Source of the DNA: Oscheius sp. JU75
Lineage: Eukaryota > Nematoda > Chromadorea > Rhabditida > Rhabditidae
NCBI GenBank assembly: GCA_037178855.1
Contig: JASJZC010000004.1
Location: 1,240,001-1,304,000 of the forward strand
Direction: 5' to 3'
DNA length: 64,000 nucleotides
Under the pieces are notes generated by a model. It did no database searches. It worked only from the letters and a program-made list of their open reading frames with translations, and was not told the DNA's origin. Shown one piece after another: positions 52,061 to 63,489 of the stretch (its first letter is position 1; each line of letters begins with the position of its first letter). A program made the position numbers and the translations under genes.

Positions 52061-55000
52061 ATCCGAAGTGGCCCGCACCAGAGTGCTGTTGGCCAAAAAC
52101 AGCAACCATGTTCTGAGAGTTTCCTTGTGCTCGAATGAACTCTACGAATGGAGGAATTTATGGTGACCATTTACTCTCTGGAATCATTCCTCGAAATCGG
52201 ACTTGACCCAATTCATCAATTTTCCATTCCAAACAATAAACAGCTTTCGGAAGCGGTCAGAATACAGCTCTCGAGAGTCACGACATCTTCCGGCATCTTT
52301 CTGTTTCCCGTTTATGACAAAGTGTCTTTTTGTTTAGATTGATGCTGGTTCTATCCCGTCATGAGGAAGAGAAAGAAGACGTCTCCTTGGTTGAAGGAAA
52401 GAATATTCTGGTCGTCTCGAAGAGACAACTCTTCGTCAACCCGAAGAGTACCCAGGTACTGTCTCTCTCTACAAATCGGATGCTCTTTCAGACCGTCCAA
52501 GTTTCTTGGAGCATCAGTAATCCAGCGAACATGATGGACTGGATTGGTCTCTTCGACTCAGGTTTCCTCTCACCGGTCTCTTCTCCTTACACTGTTCAGA
52601 CTGTCGCGATCTCTCTCACTTCCTCGACCACCGTGGACGTGGAGTTGTCACCTCGTCTAATGGCTCAATCTCCTGGACCCTCTCCCTCTCCTCATTCGCC
52701 AAAAATGTCCGAAATATCTTCTTCGCGTGAGTCTCCCTTTGGATATCAGATAGCGTGCCGCGATTGTTGCCTCCGGAGAGCGAGGCCCCTATTTACAATG
52801 CCATTTAGCGCCCGAAAAGAGACATTCCCCAGAGATGTTTCTTCTCCCCCCGAAAAAAATGACAAATTATTGGGGCGTCTTTGACCTCTTGTGCTGAGAA
52901 GGCTTCGTTTCTCCGTTCTCTTTCTCTTTACTATCTCTAGGCTTCTAACTCAACACTCTTGCGGTCTGGTAGAGTGTGCTCCAGCTTCACCAGCTTCAGT
53001 AGTCCATCTAACATTCGGTAGAACGTGAACCAAATGAAAATCTTTGGTCTATGCCCTAGAGCAATTTCAACTCTTACTGCAGGGTAGGTGAGTATTCAAC
53101 TGTCATTTTTTCGGCTTCAAACTGCACGCAATCGTTCATAGGGAATGGAATCTTTTTTTGTGTTGAGGATGCGCGAGTTTCCGATTGTAGGCCAAATCAA
53201 GGAGGTGCCTATCAGCTCCAAAACGGTTTAACCCAGAGATCCTTCCCAACTTCATCATCCTGTTCCGACTGCTATACTCTTCTCCCTAAGGAACACCTGT
53301 TCCCCTCATCCTCATCTTTATTTTCCGATTCCCAATCCCTCTTCCTGTCCGTCCTGTTCTCCCTCGAGAATCTCTCTCTCTCTCTCGTCAAACTGGGATG
53401 GATGGGCCTGTGATTGCGCCCCCGTCCTGGTCCCCATCTCCCGCCCCGAACTGGCCACCTGGGACCACTTTCCCACCTGATTTATGTGCTTTCCTCAAAT
53501 TAAAATCCTTTTCAGCTACATAGATGGACTGACCGGACTGGTTATAGCTCGTTCCTCTGACATCTCTCTCACTGACAGTGCAGTTCTCTGGATTAAGGAA
53601 GTCAATTACAGTGGAGAGACAGAACCGACTGTTCTCTTCTCAGTAGGAACTCATTCAACCAGTGTCTCTTCAGTACAGAGACTTGTCGATACTGTAGGTG
53701 GCAAAAGATCCCTCATGTGTCTCTTTAGAAGCTCCCCTTCGTCAACTCTTCAACTCTGATAGTCGAGGTGGACCAGCACCGACTCCGAATCCCCCTACAG
53801 GACATTGAATCCCTATCCTCGTGAGTCTCTCTCTTTCCTAATTTGATTGTCATCCTCTGGGGGAAACCCCGGCTAATTTGAAATAAACTTCCCTTCACAC
53901 AAACGTTCGCCTCCTCCAAATCCCACTCATCGTTCAAGATTACTCTCTGCTCTTCCGCCTTCCACACACTTTTTCCAGCAAGCTGAGTATTGCTCTCCCG
54001 ACAGGACACAGGAACTCTTTCACTCTACAGGTAGCTGTTGTAATTGAACCGCGACAAGGTACAGTTTCATTGTTCAAGCAGAATAACCTGATTTAGACAT
54101 CATGGACTCTTCTTGGCTCTCCTCAGCTGTTTCTCCCTCCTCATCTGGAAGTTCAATGAGTCAGTCCAGTTCCAGTGGCTCCTCGTCCTCCCAATTTCTA
54201 GTCGAATCCTTGCCTCCTCTTCCCAAAGGTAGTCACTGAAGTCCCTTCTAATAAGTCGATTTAGGATGGGAGGCTTGTGTCGATCGTACTGGGCGCACCT
54301 TCTACATTGACCACGTGACCAAGAAGACGACTTGGCAGCGTCCAGGAATGAAAATCAAGGATGATACGATGGCTACGAAAAGATATTCAATGGCTCGGAG
54401 AACTGTCGGTCTCAGTCCACCACCATTCTGTTCCAGTCCAGCCCAACTGTTTCTTCAGAGAGAAGACTTTGTTAGTCTCTTGCACGAAAACCCGGTTCGT
54501 ACACTATCTTTCTGCTGGGAAAAGTAGCTTCAGACAGCCCTGTCCATTTACAATGCTTCTCCCTTGCTGAAGCACATGCTGCATCGAATCAGAAAGTGTG
54601 GAGATGTTTGTGAGAAGTTCGAGACACAGAAGGACTTCGTCTCTTTCGTCAATCTCTTCGCCGACACCACACAGCCATTGCCACCAAATTGGAGTGCCAG
54701 TGCTACGAAGCCGGTGAGTGGAGAAAGTAGGGAGTTACCAAGTAATACTCGCTGTGTTGAACCAATTCTCTTTGTCAGCCTGTACTTATCATCCGGTACA
54801 GCTGAATCAGAATTCTCGTAGTGACTTAAAGTTGGAAGAACCAGCTGACATAGGGGAAGGACGAAACCCGAAATCGACAGCCTTTTCCAGGTAGTCTTCA
54901 TTGATCACGGAGGCAAGAGGACGTCTCTTCTGGATCCACGACTTCCTACAACAGCTCTGCCTGATCGAAAGAGGGGGAGGAGTGCTCCTCCTGTACGTAG

Positions 55001-56849
55001 GCAACCAGTCGACAACAACGGGAACATGTTGGACATTGTGAATAGAACAGATGAAATAGCCAGTCTAGTCGATAAGAGACTGCCCGATCTGGCTCCAAAG
55101 ATTCGTAAAAAGCTGAGACTGATCGAGAGACTCGGACATCTAGCCCTCAATAGAATGGCCAACGACGTCGATCTCATCATGGCCATCAGGTCAGAGTGTT
55201 GCCAGAAATCAATCAAATAGATCTGCAGTATCCTGGAGGCTGAAGACCCAGTCACTGTGAGCGAGTTAGAGGAGAAGCTGAATCATTTCTACGGATCGTT
55301 GCAAAGAAGCGGCTATGGTTGTGGTCCGAAACTGAAGTAAGTTCGGGTTCTGAATGCACAAACCTTTTTAGACTTCGTTTCTCTCGAAGCCAGCTCCTCC
55401 GAGACGCATTTGATCAGATTCTGGCCATAGACCCGGTTCTGCTGAAAAAGGCACGACTGTCTATCAGTTTTGATGACGAGGAAGGGTGAGTTTATCCGAG
55501 CAAGACCGATACCAAGAGTCCAATATCTTTCTGCTCGTATTCTGTTCGGTAGCCTAGTGAGATTCTTCCAGACTGGACTACGGTGGCCCTTCTCGTGAAC
55601 TGTTCTTTCTCCTATCCAGGGAGCTCTTCAATCCATACTACGGATTGTTCGAATACACAGCGATAGATAAATACACGGTCCAAATCAACTCTGATTCGGC
55701 CATGGTCGAGAGTCATCTTCAGTGGTAGCTGCCTTCTACATGGCGAAGGACTATAGAGATAAATTTAGGTTCGAGCTGGCAGGACGAATACTCGGCTTGG
55801 CCCTTTTGCACCGTTGTCTAATCGACACCTTCTTCTCGCCCGTCTTTTACAAGACTCTCCTTGAACTGTGAGAGTCACTAAAATGTATCGAAGCTTCTTT
55901 TCAGACCAATCGAGGTGGACGACTTTTCCGATCAAGATCCGGAATTCTACAGGAGTCTGATGTGGCTGCGAGGGAACTCAGTAGACGAGTCGCTGGGGAT
56001 GACCTTCGTCTCTACCCAAAAAGTCAATGGTCAAGTGGTCGAGAAGGAGCTCCTTCCATCTGGAGCTGACCTCCAAGTGACTGATACCAACAAGGAGGAG
56101 TTCATTGACCTGATGACCAAGTGGAGAGCAGAGAGGGGAGTTCAAAGACAGACCAGGGCTCTGTTGAGGGGACTTCACCAGGTTTGAATAACCCTTTTGG
56201 TTCGAGTACACGGTCTTTAGATAATAGACAGAGATTTTCTCCGGGTCTTCAGCCCCGATCAGCTGGAGCTGGTTCTGTCTGGATCTGTGGAGATCAATCT
56301 CGAGGACTGGAGATGTAACACCGAGTACAAGGTAGGTGTTTTACTGTATGTAGATTGTACACTAACTCTGAAAGCAACAGGCTACAGTAATCCGAGTTGA
56401 TGTGCAGTCTCGCCTTACTATGGTGTGAATCGAAACTGCGCACCAACTCTGGGCAAGCTACAGTGAGCTTCAGTGGCTGCTCAATTTCAATGTTCAGGGC
56501 GGCTACCATGACGATCACGTCGTAGTGGAATGGTTCTGGAACACTGTAGAGCAGATGAGCAATGCGGACCGCCTCAAACTGTTGCAGGTATGCGTTGTAA
56601 GACCTGAGCTTACCATGTTTCCAGTTTGTGACAGGCACTGCCTCCATCCCCTTTGAGGGATTCGCTATGTTAAGAGGAAGTAGTGGTCCGAAGCGATTCA
56701 CAATAGAGAAGTGGGGTGACGAGACGAGTCTGCCCCGAGCTCACACCTGCTTCAATCGTCTCGATCTGCCCTCCTACCCAACGAGACATATTCTACGGGC
56801 GAAACTGTTCACTGCCATAAACGAGGGCATCAATTATGCCATCGAATAG
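52061..56849 (+). CDS. hecw-1: HECW-type (NEDL) HECT E3 ubiquitin ligase
   Basis: NEDD4-family E3. The first recognisable exon ([20 protein letters not shown]) parallels the human HECW N-terminus; the initiating ATG is upstream and unresolved. The HECW-N domain follows ([40 protein letters not shown]), then, after a roughly 780-nt intron, C2 strands ([21 protein letters not shown]). WW1 is [20 protein letters not shown]...TTWQRP. A HECW-box helical region follows ([20 protein letters not shown]), then WW2 ([20 protein letters not shown]). The HECT domain includes [41 protein letters not shown] and [16 protein letters not shown], with the catalytic Cys codon at 56748-56750. The stop is at 56847-56849. 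The linker from C2 to WW1 is only about 45 residues, versus several hundred in vertebrates. Confidence 0.9.
56395..56448. repeat. Inverted repeat (18-bp arms) in a HECT intron
   Basis: Arms 56395-56412 and 56431-56448 match as reverse complements at 15 of 18 positions around an 18-base loop. The right arm carries the GTTGGTGCGCAG core, inverted, also seen at 1574 and 18156. The loop sequence CCTTACTATG recurs at 59091-59100. Likely a small foldback element. Confidence 0.55.
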
Positions 56850-58430
56850 TAATGAATCTTATATCATGGGGCGTTCCTCTTCCGAAAAACAATGAATAAC
56901 AAGGGTAGCTGTTTGGAGGCTTGCTGACTATGCACAACTCAGCTCTGGCCTCCCTTATTTCTGTACAAAGCTAGATTACTGAGAGATGGTTATGCATCTT
57001 GAGAGACTGCGTTGCTACTTTCCGTCGGAGCAAAGTCAGTCTGAAGAAAGCTGCCTCTGAGGGATTAGGCTTGACAGGAAATTTCCGAACAAAGAGCCAG
57101 CACAACGATGAGTTTCGGGCTCTCGTTCACTACGAGTTGCAGGTCGAGGCGAAACACTCCTTGGACTACAAGGTCTCCACCCTGATGCTCTTCCCAACGG
57201 CCTAATTAATCGAGTTTTACTTCAGATATATTGTACCTAGGCTCTTATAGTTCACATGTCTTCGTCTCTGCTTATCTCCTTGTAGTAGCTCATCTGTTGA
57301 ACTCGATTACAGCTGAGAGTAACTATCAAGCCGCCGAAGCGTCTTCTTCTTTTCTTCAAGATACACCAGTCTTTTACGCTCCTGGCGGAATGACTCACAT
57401 TGTCAGAGCTTATTTTGTAATATGAACTGCCCTGATTTGTCTTGTCAACTCTAATCTAGGATAACACTTGACAGAAAAGGCCACAAACATTGTCAAGTGA
57501 TATCCCAGATTAGAGTAGACATGCGTTACAGACAGACGCCTGTTGTAAATTGATTAGTTTTTTTTTCATGTGGTAAGCAGGACCTTTCTTGTCCAGTCTC
57601 GAAGTTTCTCTGCCGTGCCAGCTCAATCAAAAGCAACAAACGAACGTGGGAAAGATCTGAGTTGATCATGATTAGCAGGATCTTCTATCAAAGATCGTAC
57701 TTCTCGCGATAAACAATGTCATAACTTCCGAATGGTCAGAGCACACATAACTGCTTGAAAGACGTGGGGACGATGGATACCTCCCTCATTAAGTTTTCAT
57801 ACCGCTCAATTCTCTTGTATCGTCTTCAGTAATTGTGGTGTAGTTCCAATTCGCCCAGCAATCACGAGAGTAGGATTGAAGTGAAATGGATAAGATTATA
57901 GTCGGGTAGTTACGCACTAATAGTACTATCAGAACCGATTCAAGCTTTTGCTTCTTTCTGCAAAAGATTCCCTTGTCTTCAAGTTGTATTTCAGCTCCTT
58001 GTCTTTTGTTTTGGTTGGTCTTTTGTCGCACAATTAGTCTAGGCAAGACGTGCAACTGACTGAATAATCTAGAGTTCAGGCAGTCTATGATTCGACTCAT
58101 TCCAAGTCCGTATATGGCCGAGAAAAGTATGAATTCTGTGTAGTTCTCTCCCTTTTAGCAATTGAACATCTTCAAAGTAAATAGGTACTTGTCTTTCTCG
58201 CGATAATTCACTCCACAATCAAAGTCTCCTAGACGGTTGTTAGCGGCTAGTCCACAGGAAACACCTGTCTCGGTGGGAGGCCGAAGTCTAGTGGCCGATG
58301 TTGCAGTCTTTCAGCGAAGAGAGGTGCTCTCGTGCTCGATTTCACTACGAATTCCGTATATCCATCACCCGGAACCTTGTTTTCTGCCTCTCCCAATCAA
58401 TGTCTTCCATTCATTCTTACCATTTCTAGG
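56850..58430. other. Gene-poor stretch with an inverted repeat
   Basis: No confident gene lies between the HECT ligase and the receptor. A plus-strand segment near 56999-57205 encodes GLTGNFRTKSQHNDEFRALV and could be an exon or remnant of an unidentified gene. An inverted repeat lies at 57446-57517. Confidence 0.4.
57446..57517. repeat. Inverted repeat with ~25-29 bp arms (MITE-like)
   Basis: Arms at 57449-57473 and 57491-57515 match as reverse complements at 23 of 25 positions around a 17-base loop, and matching continues a few bases outward. No target-site duplication was confirmed. Likely a small transposon remnant or foldback. Confidence 0.7.
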
Positions 58431-60065
58431 CATGTTGTTCAACTGTTCCAATCGGCTCATTTACATTCACTACTTGCTGGAAACTAATTCCTCGACTACC
58501 CAGCACCCGTTGAAGTATCCTATCGAGATTGCTCTAGTCGCTCTGAACCTGTTTGTTTCGTTCTGGTTCGTCTATCTCATAACAACAGTCCGCATTTGGC
58601 ACATCAATTTGAATATTCTTCTGGCAGCCATTAGCTGCTACACCGTCTTGGGAAGTTTCTCCCATTTAGTCATCGTGACCGATATTTTTCTACGAAATGA
58701 GGGTGAGGTTTGTGGTTTCTCGATGGAATTAGACGACGAATTAAACTTGACTGCAGTCGAGAGACCAGGGGTACGAACACGACGGGCAATTGATTTTTGT
58801 AGTTTCTAGTGAACTCAAGGAAGAAGTGTATAAAGTTTTTTGTTCTGACATTTGAGTATCACTTGATCGGAGAATCAAGAGAGCTGGTATAATAGCTATT
58901 GGTAGGACAGTATAACTAGCCAAAAGAGTCTATGCAAGCCCAGCACAGCATCCTACAATCAGTGATAAAAAAAAAGTCATGAGTCAGAACAGTCTTGTCG
59001 ACTTCTTTTCTCACATCCAGTAGTCCAGATCGCAGAGCTTGTTCACACTAGATAAAAATAGTTATGACCTCCTCGTTACGGTGCAGTCGCCCTTACTATG
59101 CAGTTTCTGCAAACGCAACACCGTCCCAAGTAAGAGAGAGTCATGAAACTTCTGACATGGAACTAGTGGGGCCTGGAATGGATCTATCTTTGAACAGAAC
59201 AACATGGTAGGTACAGAGTGCCTACCCAGTGGGTCGAGTTGCTGTCGATTATAAAAATCAGAGGAGGGGGTCTGTCTCAAATAATCAAGAAGACTTCAGG
59301 AACCTGCTCACATCGAATCGAAATTGCCTCCTTCGTCATCCTCTGCTACACTGGCCTCTGTTGCCATTCCCTCCTTGCCATCCTCGTCGAGAGAACTTGT
59401 GCCTACATCCAGCTACATGACTATGAGAAGAAATCTCGCCTCTTTATACCTGTCCTTCTACTCACAGCCGTCTTCTCCTCGGCCCTTCTGCTAGCTTTCA
59501 TTCGAAGAAAAGGACTCACACCTTGTGGTTATTATATTTATCATGTTGCCGGTACTTGTATCCTCATTTTCGTCGTTTTCTTCACACTTTGGCGCCTGAA
59601 CTACAAAAAGCTGATCAAAACTAGAACTGCAACTGATCCTTATACTCTCAGCTGTCGATTTCAGTTGAAGGAGAACATGCGCATCTTCAAGGTAAGTCCT
59701 CTAGTTCTAACACAAAATATTCTGCACAGCTAATGTCTGTAATGTGCATTTCCACTATCGTTTGTGGAATTCTCAACAGCATCCTCCATTTCTTAACCAT
59801 CTGGCCGAATCAGGTCGACGAGATCTTTGTTCCTGCTCCTCTTTTTCTGTCAGTTGCGCCTAAATCCTGTAAGACAACATATTTAGGGGGCAGACATGTA
59901 CGATTATTGCAGCCATTTGCTCCTTGGAGAAATGGCGAATGGCCACATTTCACGCTCTTCGCTTAAAAGGCTTCAAGACCTGTACAATTCGCAACAATGT
60001 TCAACTTTCTGGAAACGAAGGAACCATGTATTTCAAGGAGCTGGAAAAGGCCTGGAAAATGTAGT
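58431..60065 (+). CDS. Nematode serpentine chemoreceptor (class epsilon-like, Sre)
   Basis: Seven-helix G-protein-coupled receptor, expected in chemosensory cilia. The ATG at 58431 lies two bases after TTTCTAG. Helices visible: YPIEIALVALNLFVSFWFVY, LNILLAAISCYTVLGSFSHL, IASFVILCYTGLCCHSLLAI, LFIPVLLLTAVFSSALLLAF and YHVAGTCILIFVVFFTLWRL, then the Sre-like third-loop motif YTLSCRFQLKENMRIFKLMS and a last helix (CISTIVCGILNSILHFLTIW). The VERTCAYIQLHDYEKKSR segment after the third or fourth helix also fits Sre. C-terminus ELEKAWKM, stop 60063-60065. A region of about 580 nt (58700-59280) between coding blocks and the junction near 59865 are not resolved, so a helix could be missing. Confidence 0.75.
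59078..59123 (+). repeat. Diverged copy of the short foldback repeat
   Basis: GGTGCAGTCGCCCTTACTATG here resembles 56400-56420. The following bases (GCAACACCG) are close to the inverse of the start. Lies in an unresolved intron of the Sre-like gene. Confidence 0.4.
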
Positions 60066-60201
60066 TCGATAGTTTGCTTGTGAGGAGACATTTTAATGGA
60101 AAAGAAGGTGTTTCTCAAATATGCGTAACGAAACCGAATTTATATCGTCTCGTAATGCAGGGGGATAGTTAAAAGAATATGTAGAAAAATTTACAATGGA
60201 A

Positions 60202-63200
60202 TTAATAGCGGATCGATACATTTTCGCCGCGCGTCATGTTTTTGTCGACCCAGTCGAAGAGAAGCTGAAAGTTGTTTACACTGGACACAAAAACAAAACT
60301 AACATCATCGTGAGGAGTAGCAGTCACCTGCAAGCAAGGAATGGCATCCATGAGAGTAGCGACCCAATCATCGCCGAGAAAAACTTGGGGCATGTTAAAA
60401 GGAGGCGGGAGATACGACATCATTCGAGACCACTGGAATCATAGGCAAGGTTGAAAACAATTTGAGCAACCAACATAGCGAATTGGAGCGCCGTCGATGT
60501 TCCTGTGCAGATAGACATGCAGTTTGATGTGCAGAATGAAGAGGGCCTTATGGGACATAAGAGAGGGATCCTCGGAATCGTCTTGGTAATCGTCCACGAT
60601 TTTTCTAGCAGTTAATCGCGGAGGACGTGGCTTTTTACTTTGTTCAGAGGGGCAGTGATTCTGGAAAGCGGCGCTGACTGATGAACGAATTCTTGGCTGA
60701 AAGCTTTGATAAACAGTGAATCAAGTAATACTTACCTGGCGCAAAACGGTGCTTCCATAAGCAGAGGACTCCGGCTGCGCAGCATCTCCGATGAATTGGT
60801 CTACGCGATTCTAAACAGGCTATCAGGATAGCAAAGTTAAAAAGACTTACGTATTTTTCCCTTGCCGTTTCCGATTCGACTGGAACTTTCCAACGACTGG
60901 CCGACGTCGCAACGATTTGAGGCAGAGCCTCAGGCTGCGACATGTTCATGGGGTTACCGCTAAAAAGGGCTATACTAACTTAGGATAGAAACACCTACAA
61001 TTTGAGCCATTTGTCGAAACAAGCCTTATGATTTTTGCTATATTTGATCTCGACCATGCCTTCTTCGGTAGCACAAGTGCCATCTGGCTTGAGAACGTGT
61101 AGTTGCGAGAGTCCGGCCGTAGGGAATCTGGCCTTGATCTCAGCCAGCTTCTTGGTTCCAAACGGAATCGCCAGCCAATCTCCGTGATCTCCTTGGAAAT
61201 GTCGCTCGAAGTCCTTCTCATCCGTGTCGAAAGAAACGTAGACGACTTCAAAAGGCTGATAGCTAGTCTTCATTTTCGTGTGGAACTCCTTCAGGACTGC
61301 TGCATCCGACTTGGCGCAAGGATTTCCAAGGGCCGAGAAGAAGAATCCAATCACTTTGTCACGGAGAAGCTTTTCCGGGTGGGCGACAGTTCCGTTCTTC
61401 TTCACCAGCTTCGTGTCTCCGAACATTTCCAAGATAACCTTACTTTTGGGAGTAGTATTCTTTCTGAAAACAAGGAATACAAAGAGGTCGAGGACACTCA
61501 CTCCTGCTCCTCCGCCTTATTTGCAATCGCTTCTCTTTTCGGACTCTTTTCCTCGGCTTCATCATCGGTGAAATTGACTTCATTGGCGCGAGCTGATCCC
61601 ACACTGGATAGAGCTTCGTCGCTGACCGAGCGGGCAGTTCTTCCGCCACCGAAAATATTCGGAGAGTCATCAGGCTAAAACGAGATATCATGATAAAGAA
61701 GTAAACAAAACAAACCCTTTGTGCTTCGCGGTGATTTGGAATATCCTGGACCGTGTTTGTCAGAAAATGATCATTCACAGTCTCGTCAAATACGTTTGTG
61801 ACAACTGCACGGGTAGTGGTAGTCGCGCCAGCATGGCGGATCTTGTTGCCGGGATGGAAACGGTGCGCCATCTCATTGAAGTTCTGAAAAATTACTAACA
61901 TGTCAAAAATAACAAAGTATAAGATGGTAATCGACAGTATTCGTTCTAACAGTTCTCAGATCTTCTTTATACAGCGTAAAATAAGCCAGACTTACTGGAA
62001 TGAAAGTATCAGGTGGCATGATGGGCTCGAACGTCTTCTTCCTCTCTTCTAATTCTTGCTGTTCGCGTTCCAGACGGGTAGGTTGACGGGGCCTATCTGG
62101 TCGCCGAGTTGTTCCCACATCGCTCCTAGCCTTCTCCCTGTCGATACGCTCTTGAACATCTTTGAAATCTGCAGCGTTATAAGCTAAAACGAACATACTG
62201 GAAGGTAACAAAAGATATTACTGAAATCCTTCAAGCTGTTTTTGAAATCGCCACCAAGATGGAGAATAAGCTGGTTCTCATTGTTCGTCCATTTGATTTT
62301 GCCGAAGATTTCGGAAGACAGGGCCTTCGATACAGTTCCACGACCAAATAGCTCCCGACAAGCCTAAAATATAAAGAATTGGAGTATAGGAATAAAGCAA
62401 CGTTCGCATTGAGCATAGGTCCAATATTTTCCCGGATCATGTCCAATCGCAGTGGCTGTTTGTATTTGGAATAGAGGAAAGTCTCTTCGGTCATCATTTT
62501 CTTGTATTCCGCTTGGACCTGTACCCAGGTAACTTTGGTAGTAAACAGACTATTGCAGCAGGCGACTATCAATTCGACGAGGAAATTGTTGCTCTGAACC
62601 ATGCTTGGATTGTGAAACAGAGAGCCACTTACGACCATCAGCTTCTTTCGGAATTCAGGATCCCTCATTCGGGCGTTCTTGACGATATTGGCCTTTTCTT
62701 TGCGCTTCTCTCGACAGGCTGAACCATGTTTGATCGTTTCACGGAGTTCTTTCAGCTGAGACGGCGGGTTCAGTCTAAAATTCAGAGGTTCGAATGATTA
62801 GCACATAATGCGCTACTTGAAAGTGCCATCAGCAGCGCTGTAGTATAGATGGCCCTTGAAAACATCGTGCAGGAGAAGATTTCCCTGAAGAATCAGAAGG
62901 TGTAGGATATTTCAGCAGCGGTACCTTTTGTTTATTGATGGCATCCACCTCTTCGTTAGAAATTTTCATGAACGCGGCCATGCTGAGCATATTTATCTGT
63001 CCTCCTGTCACTTCCCTAAAAACAAACTGATTAGTGTTACAAACAAGAAACTACTGCAGTTGAAGGTCAAACTCGGCGGCCGTCAGACCAGAATCGAGTT
63101 TGCTTCCGTTGGCCATCATGACGCCTGCTACTATAGCGAATAGATCCTTTTTCACCTCCTCATCTTGCTCCGATGGGAACGAGGCCAGGTCGGGCATTTC

Positions 63201-63489
63201 CAGATCTTCGACATATGCCATATCATCTACGAGACGCAAATTATCCTCGAATTTAGTTCTTGTAAATGGAGAAAGCTTGGCTGACCTCATCAATAAGATG
63301 CGCATATTCCGGGTAGTCGTCATCGTTATCGACGTATCCGTAAATAATGTGATCCTCATTGATTATATCTTCGCCATACATATTTTGCGGGTCTTCGAAA
63401 TATTCGTCCCCTTCGAGACCATGGTTGGACAATTGTTGAGAATTTCCACTGGCTGAAAAACTTGGGCGAGAATCGCTGTCGTCGTCCAT
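60202..63489 (-). CDS. Unrecognised multi-domain protein with a thioredoxin-fold (nucleoredoxin-like) domain
   Basis: Start MDDDSDSRPSFSASGNS at 63489, with an acidic N-terminus. The middle region (EVTGGQINMLSMAAFMKIS; LHDVFKGHLYYSAADGTFKL; RHACREKRKEK-like basic helices) is unrecognised. Then come a charged segment (RLEREQQELEERKKTFEP) and a Ser-rich linker. A nucleoredoxin-like domain follows at 61430-61000: LLRDKVIGFFFSALGNPCAKSD, VVYVSFDTDEKDFERHF and WLAIPFGTKKLAEIKARF. Its CxxC active site reads CAKS, so it has one Cys only. The frame stops at 60995 unless a GTAGGT-TTTTTAG intron is used, which joins in frame to a further 190 residues (MNMSQPEALPQIVATSAS... ENVSIRY) ending at 60202. It could be one gene or a tight two-gene operon (60995-63489 and 60202-60949). 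Confidence 0.65.

Noticed and set aside
56999..57205. Exon encoding GLTGNFRTKSQHNDEFRALV as part of a TPR-type protein
   Set aside because: It is a single isolated open segment with no neighbouring exons that continue it and only a vague resemblance to any family.
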